From NCBI GenBank assembly GCA_945878745.1, contig CAMDVY010000015.1:1-16530 (forward strand): 16,530 nt of DNA, written 5' to 3'. Of the stretch, positions 7,716 to 13,845 are shown piece by piece. The notes under the pieces are model-generated. The model searched no databases. It saw nothing but the letters and a program-made list of their open reading frames with translations, and was not told the DNA's origin. Origin of the DNA: Klebsiella pneumoniae. GTDB lineage: Bacteria; Pseudomonadota; Gammaproteobacteria; Pseudomonadales; Azotimanducaceae. The translations under genes were made by a program, and so were the position numbers. The stretch's first letter is position 1. Each line of letters starts with the position of its first letter.

Positions 7716-9004
7716 CACGTATCAAAATGCTCGACCCGGATTCGCCGGATGTCTCCGACCACGGCAGGCAGTGCCTGCAGCGCTGCTACGGCTCGGTTCA
7801 TGGTGTCTTCAGGCACCGGCTGTGTAACCACGACGATTGGCACCTTGCGATCCGTTATCGCTCGCTCGCGCTGGATTGCGCCTTCTATCGAAATACCGTG
7901 TTCACTCAGAATGGTGGCGATACGCGCAAAAACGCCAGGTTGATCAACCACCGGAATGCGCAGGTAGGCCGCCGTGCTCACATCGTTCATGGGCACACGG
8001 GCGATCGGCGTGGTGGCTTTCGAAAAGCGACTGGGAGACTCGCCACGCGCAATGGCAATCAAATCTGCCAGCACAGCACTGGCCGTGGCTCGGCCGCCGG
8101 CTCCCGGGCCGCAGAACAGCAGACTGTCGACCGCATTGCCGCGGACTTCGACTGCGTTCATGACTCCAGCAACACTGGCCAGCAATACATCCTGAGGAAC
8201 CAGCGTTGGATGAACACGAGCCTCGATGCCGGTAACCGAACGGCGGGCGATGCCTAACAACTTGATCCGATAACCGAGCTCTCGTGCATACGTGATGTCA
8301 TCGACGGTGACATCGGTAATGCCTTCAGTGAAGACCGCCGCCTTGTCAAAGGGGACTCCAAAAGCCAATGAAGTGAGGATGGTCAGTTTGTGCGCGGCAT
8401 CGATTCCGCCGACATCGAAATGTGGATCAGCCTCCGCATATCCCAACGCTTGTGCCTTGGAGAGCGCAGATTCAAAAGACTCACCATGGTCGCTCATAGC
8501 GCTGAGGATGTAGTTGCAGGTACCGTTGATGATGCCTGTCACGCAGTGCAGATCGCTGGACACCGTGGCTCGAGTCAGCGCAGAGAAGATCGGAATACCA
8601 CCTGCGACATATGCCTCGATTCCCAACGGCGCGCGAGATTGCTGTGCAAGGCCAAAGAGATGATTGCCATGCTCTGCGAGAATCGCCTTGTTCGCCGTGA
8701 CCGTCGCGCGACCCGCTGCGAGTGACGACGAAACCAGCTCCAGCGCCAGCCCGTCACCACCCATCAACTCGACGACGACATCTACGTCATTGCGTGTGGA
8801 GAGCGAGAGGACATCCGTTGTGAATTCAGCGCCAAGCAAATCGACGTCGCGACGGCTTCGACTGGCGACGACCGCAACTTCGATGGGCCGCCCGGCTCTG
8901 GCGGCGATGACTGCGCCATTTTCACGAAGCAGATCGAGCACGCCCTGAGCAACATTGCCTAGCCCGGCGATACCCATTCGCAATGGTTTCGGTACGGTTT
9001 CCAT
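7715..9004 (-). CDS. hom: homoserine dehydrogenase (monofunctional, with ACT domain)
   Basis: Reduces aspartate-4-semialdehyde to homoserine, the branch step to threonine and methionine. The 429 residues match the monofunctional Hom of pseudomonads, not the aspartokinase fusion of enterics. In order: a Rossmann NAD(P) motif GIAGLGNVAQG (residues 11-21), where the family's usual third glycine is alanine; TANKAILAEHG with the conserved lysine; GGIPI; the substrate-domain signature GYAEADPHFDVGGIDAAHKL; and a C-terminal ACT domain from about residue 348 (AAYLRIPVVDQPGVFARIAT), where threonine feedback is expected. The ATG at 9004 lies 4 bases after the dsbC stop and the stop overlaps the recJ start, so the gene sits inside a dsbC-hom-recJ operon. 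In Pseudomonas thrC normally follows hom; here it does not. Confidence 0.95.
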   Translation of the reverse strand: METVPKPLRMGIAGLGNVAQGVLDLLRENGAVIAARAGRPIEVAVVASRSRRDVDLLGAEFTTDVLSLSTRNDVDVVVELMGGDGLALELVSSSLAAGRATVTANKAILAEHGNHLFGLAQQSRAPLGIEAYVAGGIPIFSALTRATVSSDLHCVTGIINGTCNYILSAMSDHGESFESALSKAQALGYAEADPHFDVGGIDAAHKLTILTSLAFGVPFDKAAVFTEGITDVTVDDITYARELGYRIKLLGIARRSVTGIEARVHPTLVPQDVLLASVAGVMNAVEVRGNAVDSLLFCGPGAGGRATASAVLADLIAIARGESPSRFSKATTPIARVPMNDVSTAAYLRIPVVDQPGVFARIATILSEHGISIEGAIQRERAITDRKVPIVVVTQPVPEDTMNRAVAALQALPAVVGDIRRIRVEHFDT

Positions 9005-9008
9005 GACG

Positions 9009-9752
9009 CTATTTCAGTCCAAGTGCCAGCGCGAGTTCTTTGGCTGGCATGTAGCCAGGCAAGAGTTCACCGGTCTGGGTAATGATCGCTGGCGTCCCGG
9101 TGACTCCAACGAGATGGCCAAGCCGCAACTGATCCGCCACCGGGTTTGCGCATGTCCTGGCGGGCACCGTTTGACCCGCCTTCAGCCGTGTCAATGCAGT
9201 CTGCCGGTCATCCGCACACCAGGCGGAAACCAGCTTTTTGGAAGAATCAGATCCAATGCCCTCACGGGGGTAAGCGAGATAACGAACTTCAATGCCGAGG
9301 TCGTTGATTGCCGGCATTTCCAGATGCAGTTTTCGGCAGTACCCACAGTCCACATCGGTGAACACGAAGATGGTCTGACGGATCGCTTTCTTGGGCGAAA
9401 ATACGATCATTTCTTCGATCGGGACTTTAGTCATCTGGGCCATCCGCTTCTTGTTGCGGAAGGTGTCCGTGAGGTTGGTCAAATTCGTGTCCATCGCCCA
9501 CAGATCACCCGCGAACAGATGTCGACCATCCTCAGTGATGTACAGGAAAGTACCTCCTTCGAGCTCGATACCCTGGATACCGGCAACCGGTGTCGGATGC
9601 ACCATGACAACGGGCAGATCCGGCCGCAGCGCCTTGAGTCGAGCAACCAGCGGGTTCTCGCTCGTCGCTGTTGCGAGCACAGGGGTGATCAGCGCGATGG
9701 AAAGCGCCATGACGAGGGTTGCCGTGCACTTGAAACTTCCGAACTGCTGCAT
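9009..9752 (-). CDS. dsbC: periplasmic thiol:disulfide interchange protein DsbC-like
   Basis: A periplasmic disulfide isomerase that shuffles wrong disulfides in exported proteins, kept reduced by DsbD. The 247-residue precursor begins with a signal peptide (hydrophobic stretch about 11-27, then an Ala-X-Ala-like end near 27-29). The N-terminal dimerisation domain is around residues 31-95. The thioredoxin-like domain has FVFTDVDCGYC with active-site CGYC at 136-139 (E. coli DsbC is also CGYC), a second cysteine pair C179 and C201 that may form the structural disulfide, and the cis-proline loop VTGTPAI (P221). Shine-Dalgarno AAGGAAG lies 6 bases before the ATG. Its place between xerD and hom/recJ is the conserved gammaproteobacterial position, supporting DsbC over DsbG. 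Confidence 0.93.
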   Translation of the reverse strand: MQQFGSFKCTATLVMALSIALITPVLATATSENPLVARLKALRPDLPVVMVHPTPVAGIQGIELEGGTFLYITEDGRHLFAGDLWAMDTNLTNLTDTFRNKKRMAQMTKVPIEEMIVFSPKKAIRQTIFVFTDVDCGYCRKLHLEMPAINDLGIEVRYLAYPREGIGSDSSKKLVSAWCADDRQTALTRLKAGQTVPARTCANPVADQLRLGHLVGVTGTPAIITQTGELLPGYMPAKELALALGLK

Positions 9753-9810
9753 TGACTACTTCCTTGAGTTGGCACTGGAGCCGCGATCATTAAAGTCACT
9801 CTGCGCCACG

Positions 9811-9840
9811 AAGGAAGGTCTGTTTAATCAGACCTTCCTT
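9811..9840. terminator. perfect 12-bp hairpin between xerD and dsbC
   Basis: AAGGAAGGTCTG, loop TTTAAT, then CAGACCTTCCTT: a perfect 12-bp inverted repeat starting 15 bases after the xerD stop. On the minus strand the descending arm ends CCTTCCTT and is followed by CGTGGC, so no uninterrupted U-tract follows. It may act as a terminator or attenuator separating xerD from dsbC, or as an RNA-stability element. The strength of the stem is directly seen; the role is inferred. Confidence 0.6.
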
Positions 9841-9855
9841 GACTTCGCCACATCT

Positions 9856-10734
9856 TCAGCCGCGAGGATGATGCTTGCTGTGGAGCGCCTTGAGTCGAGA
9901 TTGCGCGACATGTGTATAAATCTGCGTCGTCGACAGGTCGCTGTGACCCAGCATCATCTGGACGGCGCGCAAATCCGCACCATTATCCAGCAAGTGCGTC
10001 GCAAAGGCGTGACGAAGTGTATGCGGCGAAATGGATTTCTTGATATCAGCCTTGAGCGCATAGCGCTTGATCGCGTACCAGAAATTCTGCCGGGTCATGG
10101 CTTCACCACGATTACTGGGAAACAGCGCTGACGTTGCGTGTTGCCGACTCAGGTAAGGACGCGCGTCTTGCAGATAGCGGCTCAGCCAGTCCAGCGCAAT
10201 CGCCCCAACCGGTACCAACCGTTCCTTGTCGCCTTTACCGATAACCCGAACGACTCCCTGGCGCTGATTGACCGCGACCAGATCGAGATTAACGAGTTCA
10301 CTGATACGCAGACCGGTGGCATAGAGTAGTTCCAGCATCGCTCGATCGCGCAATCCAATGGGATCGCCGAGTTCCGGGGCGGCAAGCAACAATTCGACGT
10401 CGCGGCCGCTCAGCACGCCAGGTAAAGATCGTCCGAGTTTCGGTGCATCCAGTCCCAGGCTGGGGTCAGTGCCCAGCCGATTCTTGCGGATGGCTTGCCG
10501 ATAGAAGCCGCGAAGGCAGGAAAGCCAGCGCGCAGTGGACCGAGCCTGCAACCCGTCGGCATATCGCGCTGCCATGCATTCGGCCAGATCCGCTGTCGAC
10601 GCAGACAATAGCGCAACGCCCTTGAGCCTGAGCTCCGCGTCTTGCAAATCGCGGCGATAGGCGGCAAGCGAGTTATCGCTCAAACCCCGCTCCAGCCACA
10701 TTTCCTGCAGATATTGTTCGATTACCGGTGACAG
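9856..10734 (-). CDS. xerD: tyrosine recombinase XerD, with probable CUG start
   Basis: With XerC, resolves chromosome dimers at dif. The C-terminal catalytic domain has YATGLRISELVNLDL (first Arg), GKGDKERLVPVG (Lys), SPHTLRHAFATHLLDNGA (His-x-x-Arg), LGHSDLSTTQIYTHV (His and nucleophilic Tyr) and the end SRLKALHSKHHPRG, typical of XerD. The first in-frame ATG (10701) gives 281 aa beginning MWLERGL. However, the frame upstream encodes IEQYLQE, which aligns with the IEQFLDA of E. coli XerD just before its WLE, so translation should start earlier. No ATG, GTG or TTG exists in that frame before the stop at about 10822. CTG at 10734-10732 has GGAG (10747-10744) 9 bases upstream and yields 292 aa, near E. 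coli's 298, whereas the ATG has AGGA only one base away. The CTG start is inference; a base-call error upstream is the alternative. The downstream neighbour dsbC fits the XerD assignment. Confidence 0.9.
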   Translation of the reverse strand: MSPVIEQYLQEMWLERGLSDNSLAAYRRDLQDAELRLKGVALLSASTADLAECMAARYADGLQARSTARWLSCLRGFYRQAIRKNRLGTDPSLGLDAPKLGRSLPGVLSGRDVELLLAAPELGDPIGLRDRAMLELLYATGLRISELVNLDLVAVNQRQGVVRVIGKGDKERLVPVGAIALDWLSRYLQDARPYLSRQHATSALFPSNRGEAMTRQNFWYAIKRYALKADIKKSISPHTLRHAFATHLLDNGADLRAVQMMLGHSDLSTTQIYTHVAQSRLKALHSKHHPRG

Positions 10735-10743
10735 ACTGACGCT

Positions 10744-10747
10744 CTCC
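10744..10747 (-). promoter_or_regulatory. ribosome binding site supporting a CUG start of xerD
   Basis: GGAG on the minus strand, 9 bases before CTG 10734-10732. It is the only well-spaced Shine-Dalgarno near the conserved XerD N-terminus, and it decides my choice of start. Confidence 0.45.
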
Positions 10748-10972
10748 GTCGGAAAACCGCCCTGATTTGGATCGCACGCCAGACAAACCTGACTGGCACC
10801 ACCGGTCTCGCCGAACCTATCTTATTGAAAGATATTTACTTTATGAATTTTCTCGGCGTGGCACGGAACATGCTTATAGATCTTCGACCTTGGTCTGTAG
10901 TGGCTCCCCCAATCCACCACAACCGCCAAGTGCAAACCGACGACCGGTCTCTCCCCCGGTGCGGTCGGTGGT

Positions 10973-11023
10973 AGCCAGCTGGCCGGGACTCTCTCCCCCA
11001 GAACCCCTCCCCGGCGGCTGGCT
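10973..11023. repeat. two-part inverted repeat with G-rich loop, possible structured RNA
   Basis: Arms 10973-10979 (AGCCAGC) and 11017-11023 (GCTGGCT) pair over 7 bp. Just inside, 10982-10987 (GCCGGG) pairs with 11010-11015 (CCCGGC) over 6 bp, separated by a 2x1 internal bulge. On the minus strand the apical loop carries GGGG and GGGGG tracts. It lies downstream of the rplS terminator and upstream of xerD, so in the sense direction it would be in the xerD leader. Function unknown. Confidence 0.5.
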
Positions 11024-11110
11024 CCTCTTCTCACCCAGTATTCAGCCCACAAACCAGACTTCCTGCAATCGCAGCGGCGAACTTTTGGCTCGAACTGATG
11101 ATTTATTTTT

Positions 11111-11145
11111 CCCACAGAAACGAAAACGGCCTCCTTGGAGGCCGT
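11111..11145 (-). terminator. intrinsic terminator of the rpsP-rimM-trmD-rplS operon
   Basis: On the minus strand ACGGCCTCC-AA-GGAGGCCGT (11145-11126) forms a perfect inverted repeat (the innermost pairs must open as the loop), followed by TTTTCGTTTCTG. It begins 22 bases after the rplS stop codon. Stem, GC content and U-rich tail fit a Rho-independent terminator. Confidence 0.88.
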
Positions 11146-11167
11146 CGATGCGCTTGCAATGAGCGGG

Positions 11168-11593
11168 TTATTCTTCAGCTGCAACCGCAGCGGCATCTTC
11201 ACCGGAAACGGGAACTACCGGCTGTACCTTGTTCTTCTTCGCGCCTACTTTCTCCTTGATGCGTGCTGCACGACCGGAGAGCTGACGCAGGTGGTAGAGC
11301 TTGGCTTTGCGAACGTCGCCGCGTCTGACCACTGTAATGGACTCGATCGCGCCACTATGGGCCTGAAAAACGCGCTCGACCCCAACGCCATGCGAAATCT
11401 TGCGAACGGTGAAGGCCGAATTCAAACCCCGGTTGCGCCGGGCGATGACGATGCCTTCGAATCCCTGCAAACGCTCGCGTGTACCTTCACGCACCCGAAC
11501 TTGCACGAGTACCGTATCACCGGTGCCAAAATTCAGATTGTGATCAGTGAGCTGTTCGTTCTCGATTTGTTCAATGATCTTGTTGTTACGCAC
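11168..11593 (-). CDS. rplS: 50S ribosomal protein L19
   Basis: A large-subunit protein at the 30S-50S interface. GTG at 11593 is chosen as start: MRNNKIIEQIENEQL aligns with the E. coli N-terminus (SNIIKQLEQEQM), and GAGGAG lies 10 bases upstream. The TTG at 11611 used by the longest frame overlaps that Shine-Dalgarno and adds six non-conserved residues. Conserved features are GDTVLVQVRVREG, RLQGFEGIVIARRNRG, SAFTVRKISHGVGVERVF and VRRGDVRKAKLYHLR. At 141 residues it exceeds E. coli L19 (115) by an Ala/Glu-rich C-terminal tail ending AAAVAAEE after GRAARIKEK. It is the last gene of the operon, 76 bases after trmD and before a clear terminator. Confidence 0.96.
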   Translation of the reverse strand: MRNNKIIEQIENEQLTDHNLNFGTGDTVLVQVRVREGTRERLQGFEGIVIARRNRGLNSAFTVRKISHGVGVERVFQAHSGAIESITVVRRGDVRKAKLYHLRQLSGRAARIKEKVGAKKNKVQPVVPVSGEDAAAVAAEE

Positions 11594-11669
11594 TTCTAGC
11601 TCACTCCTCAATTCAATCTACGGTCCGCTTGATCGCGTCGATCTCGACGCACCCAGCGGTATTGTTTGT

Positions 11670-12455
11670 TCAACTGTCATCCGACTGGCTCGGCTTGTCG
11701 TTTCGCCGATCCTGCAATGCCTTGTCGAGTAACACCCTGTCCTGCTTCGACGCCATGGCGCCAGCACCGGCCAGCAACTCCGGCCGACGATCAAAAGTGG
11801 TCAGCAACGCTGCTTGTCGACGCCACTTCTCCACCGCTTGATGATCACCAGAGAGCAGAACCGTCGGAACTCTGAGGCTGGCGACGTTTTCGGGGCGCGT
11901 ATATTGCGGATATTCCAGCAAACCATCAAGGTAAGACTCGAAATTCAACGAATCCGGGTTGCCAATAGTTCCGTCCGCGAGCCTCGCGACTGCGTCCATG
12001 ACCAGCAACGCAGGCAATTCGCCCCCGGAAACGACGAAGTCACCGATCGATATCTCCTCATCCACAGCCAGTTCAATCACCCGCTGATCAACGCCTTCGT
12101 AACGACCGCAAACCAGAATCAAGGCACTTTGATCCAGCAGATCCTTCGCCATCTGATGATTGAACGACTTGCCGGCTGGTGACAGCAGGATGACCTTTGG
12201 CTCAACCCCGCACTTGGCGCGGGCGGCCAACCGCGCTTCATGGATCGCGGCCAGCAATGGTTCAGCCATCATGACCATGCCCGGTCCACCGCCATACGGT
12301 TTGTCGTCGACGGTGCCGTGTCGATCAGTAGCATGGTCTCGGGGATTGAATGTTTCGACCACGATGTGCCCGGCGCGCTGAGCGCGTCCGAATACGCCAT
12401 GGGCACCGACCGCAGCGATCATTTCAGGAAACAGCGAGACAACACCAAACCACAC
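11670..12455 (-). CDS. trmD: tRNA (guanine-N1)-methyltransferase
   Basis: Methylates G37 of tRNAs reading CNN codons, with S-adenosylmethionine, preventing +1 frameshifts. It is a SPOUT-class protein of 261 residues, the usual size. Recognised stretches are the N-terminus MWFGVVSLFPEM; RDHATDRHGTVDDKPYGGGPGM (quoted in part: DRHGTVDDKPYGGGPGM); the SAM-binding trefoil knot with LVCGRYEGVDQRV and EISIGDFVVSGGELPAL; and the C-terminal LSGDHQAVEKWRR. The start codon is GTG (12455-12453): the same frame contains the rimM stop 15 bases upstream, so no other start is possible nearby. It has no strong Shine-Dalgarno, so translation may depend on coupling with rimM. It is the third gene of the rpsP operon. 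Confidence 0.97.
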   Translation of the reverse strand: MWFGVVSLFPEMIAAVGAHGVFGRAQRAGHIVVETFNPRDHATDRHGTVDDKPYGGGPGMVMMAEPLLAAIHEARLAARAKCGVEPKVILLSPAGKSFNHQMAKDLLDQSALILVCGRYEGVDQRVIELAVDEEISIGDFVVSGGELPALLVMDAVARLADGTIGNPDSLNFESYLDGLLEYPQYTRPENVASLRVPTVLLSGDHQAVEKWRRQAALLTTFDRRPELLAGAGAMASKQDRVLLDKALQDRRNDKPSQSDDS

Positions 12456-12470
12456 GTCAGTACGCGCCCA

Positions 12471-13055
12471 TCAATCCCATTCCTCATTCCAGTCGACAAC
12501 GATTTCGCGCGTTGAGCGTTCAACCGACTGAAGATAGGGTGCAAGAAACGGAATCAGTCTTTCGCGGTCCGATGCCCGCACCACAAGAATATCGTGAGCT
12601 CCGTTGTCCATCACGTCCGCGACCAGTCCCAACGAACTACCCGTGTTATTGCGGACGGCCATGCCAATCAGCTCACGCCAGTAATATTCGCTGTCGTCGA
12701 GTTCCGGAAGTGAATTGGCGGGAACGGATACTTCGGTTCCGGACAGGCGTTGTGCCTGATCACGATCATCGATGCCTGCCAGGCGCAGAAGAAACAATTC
12801 TCCCTGCTCTCGGCATTCAAGCACTTCGATCTCGCGGCGTGGAAGCGAGGGCGATCCCGCAGAACCAATGGTCCAAGGCGAAAAATCGAAGCAGGCGCCC
12901 GGGTCTTCGGTAAAGGATCGAAACTTGATCCAGCCACGAACCCCATGTGGCGCGAGAAGTCTGCCAATCACCAGCAGACCATCCGCTTCCAGATCGTTGA
13001 TACCGCTGGTGCGGTCCTGGCCGTCCAGACCTGAATCAATCTCAGACGGCTCCAC
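12471..13055 (-). CDS. rimM: ribosome maturation factor RimM
   Basis: Assists 16S processing and assembly of the 30S head, binding S19. The N-terminal beta-barrel domain shows LLVIGRLLAPHGVRGWIKFRSFTED. The PRC-barrel C-terminal domain shows EYYWRELIGMAV, GLVADVMDNGAHDILVV and the ending RLIPFLAPYLQSV then IVVDWNEEWD, all characteristic. The open frame reaches 13157 but overlaps rpsP, so the first 34 codons are rejected. I place the start at GTG 13055, 14 bases after rpsP, giving 194 aa with a 25-residue non-conserved extension before the domain. No Shine-Dalgarno supports this GTG. An ATT at 13040 with GGAG 9 bases upstream, or a GTG immediately before IGRLL, are alternatives. The protein is certain; the first residues are not. 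Confidence 0.93.
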   Translation of the reverse strand: MEPSEIDSGLDGQDRTSGINDLEADGLLVIGRLLAPHGVRGWIKFRSFTEDPGACFDFSPWTIGSAGSPSLPRREIEVLECREQGELFLLRLAGIDDRDQAQRLSGTEVSVPANSLPELDDSEYYWRELIGMAVRNNTGSSLGLVADVMDNGAHDILVVRASDRERLIPFLAPYLQSVERSTREIVVDWNEEWD

Positions 13056-13069
13056 GTTTGAGGGGGAAA

Positions 13070-13333
13070 TCAGCTGGCCGCAGGAATCTGCGCGCGACGT
13101 GCACGTTTGACCAGGAGCTGGACGCGTTCGGAAGGTTGCGCACCAACGGAGGTCCAATAGTCAAAGCGTTCGAAATTGACGCGCAGACCATCAGCAGGGT
13201 TACGGGCAACCGGGCTGTAAAAACCCAGGCGCTCGACAAACCGACCGTCTCGCTTGGTCGCGCTTTCGGCCACGGTAATGTGGAAAAAGGGATTCTTCTT
13301 TGCGCCGTGTCGCGCCAGACGTATGGTTAACAT
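13070..13333 (-). CDS. rpsP: 30S ribosomal protein S16
   Basis: A small-subunit assembly protein binding the 16S 5' domain. The 87 residues are close to the E. coli length (82). It begins MLTIRLARHGAKKNPFFHI, followed by VAESATKRDGRFVERLGFYSPVA and ERFDYWTSVGAQPSERVQLL, which are family-diagnostic. The ATG at 13333 is the only start upstream of the conserved MLTIRLARHG. No good Shine-Dalgarno precedes it. It is the first gene of the rpsP-rimM-trmD-rplS operon, with a promoter about 100 bases upstream; rimM follows after 14 bases. Confidence 0.97.
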   Translation of the reverse strand: MLTIRLARHGAKKNPFFHITVAESATKRDGRFVERLGFYSPVARNPADGLRVNFERFDYWTSVGAQPSERVQLLVKRARRAQIPAAS

Positions 13334-13429
13334 GGATGTAGCTGCTTTGACCCCGGATGCTGGTGAGTAGTCGCGCCCACGACCCCTCTACTTGAAAGCA
13401 GTGCGACGTGTGGGCGGAAAAGGCCGCGC

Positions 13430-13458
13430 ATTATAAGGATTTCCGCCGGGCATGCCAG
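13430..13458 (-). promoter_or_regulatory. sigma70-type promoter of the rpsP operon
   Basis: On the minus strand there is a perfect -10 TATAAT (13435-13430), a 17-base spacer and a -35 CTGGCA (13458-13453; 4 of 6 consensus). The bases after the -10 are GCGCGGCC, a GC-rich discriminator like those of growth-rate- and ppGpp-controlled ribosomal promoters. Transcription would start near 13423, leaving a leader of about 90 bases before rpsP. Confidence 0.8.
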
Positions 13459-13465
13459 CCCGGCG
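13444..13465. repeat. perfect 8-bp inverted repeat overlapping the rpsP -35
   Basis: CGCCGGGC, loop ATGCCA, GCCCGGCG. It lies 38 bases past the end of the EthD-like gene, so it could terminate that transcript, but there is no U-tract. Its loop and one flank coincide with the -35 element of the rpsP promoter, so it could equally affect that promoter as DNA. Confidence 0.5.
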
Positions 13466-13503
13466 ACACGAGCCGAGTGATTTCCTGATTTCGATCCCCG
13501 GGA

Positions 13504-13845
13504 TCAGCCGAAGCTGATCTCTTCCTGGTACCAGCCGGCCCCAACGATTTTCATGGAACCATTCGATGGCAATCGGCGCGCCCATGAATCCGGGTCGCGC
13601 TGGTACGCACCAAGCGCCTGCTCTGCGGCTTCGGCATCTTCGCCCTCGAATTCATACATTGTCAGGAATCCCGAAGGCGGGTCGCCCAGGAATCCCTTGA
13701 CCGCCTTGAAGCAGCGAACCGACTTGATGACCGGGCAGTTGTAGGTGTCTTCGATGTGATTACCCAAATACCACTCGCGAAAGGCCGCCTCATGATCGGT
13801 CGATTGCGGCTCGACCAGACCAACCAGCACCAGTTTTTTGGTCAT
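13504..13845 (-). CDS. EthD-like dimeric alpha/beta-barrel protein, function unknown
   Basis: A 113-residue protein, no signal peptide or membrane segment. FREWYLGNHIEDTYNCPVI followed by KSVRCFKAV resembles the EthD/dimeric alpha-beta barrel pattern (helix with Trp-Tyr...His-Ile, then strand with aromatic residue), seen in small proteins that accompany degradation pathways or act as monooxygenase- or decarboxylase-like enzymes. The strand FLTMYEFEGEDAEAAEQAL and the terminal WYQEEISFG fit a second ferredoxin-like half. The ATG overlaps the stop of the upstream Nif11-like gene by ATGA, so they are probably translated together. Family placement rests on motif resemblance; no catalytic role can be assigned. 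An inverted repeat follows at 13444-13465. Confidence 0.75.
   Translation of the reverse strand: MTKKLVLVGLVEPQSTDHEAAFREWYLGNHIEDTYNCPVIKSVRCFKAVKGFLGDPPSGFLTMYEFEGEDAEAAEQALGAYQRDPDSWARRLPSNGSMKIVGAGWYQEEISFG

Larger units (their letters stand above)
10735..11125. other. long non-coding gap between rplS and xerD
   Basis: About 390 bases without a credible gene: the ORFs on either strand show no recognisable domain and overlap rplS or its terminator. On the minus strand it is G-rich in the middle, with repeated GGGGGAG tracts (complements at 10903-10910, 10949-10957 and 10991-10999) and GGGGAGGGG (11004-11012). It then turns A/T-rich near 10815-10850, where a weak -10-like TAAGAT (just upstream of 10818) could serve xerD. 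I see no convincing -35. Confidence 0.5.

Noticed and set aside
7556..9755. Plus-strand open frames (7556-8257 and 8955-9755) opposite recJ/hom and dsbC
   Set aside because: Shadows of the minus-strand genes; no motif, no ribosome binding site with context.
10860..11060. Possible tRNA or RNase P RNA in the G-rich gap
   Set aside because: No cloverleaf with T-loop or anticodon arm could be drawn, and the conserved RNase P core segments were not found.
10767..11202. ORFs on both strands in the rplS-xerD gap (plus 10767-11162, minus 10822-11202)
   Set aside because: Both run through the rplS terminator hairpin, and the minus one also overlaps the rplS 3' end in another frame; low-complexity translations without domains.
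13056..13157. N-terminal extension of the rimM frame up to 13157
   Set aside because: It overlaps the rpsP coding region in another frame, and the 34 residues do not resemble RimM.
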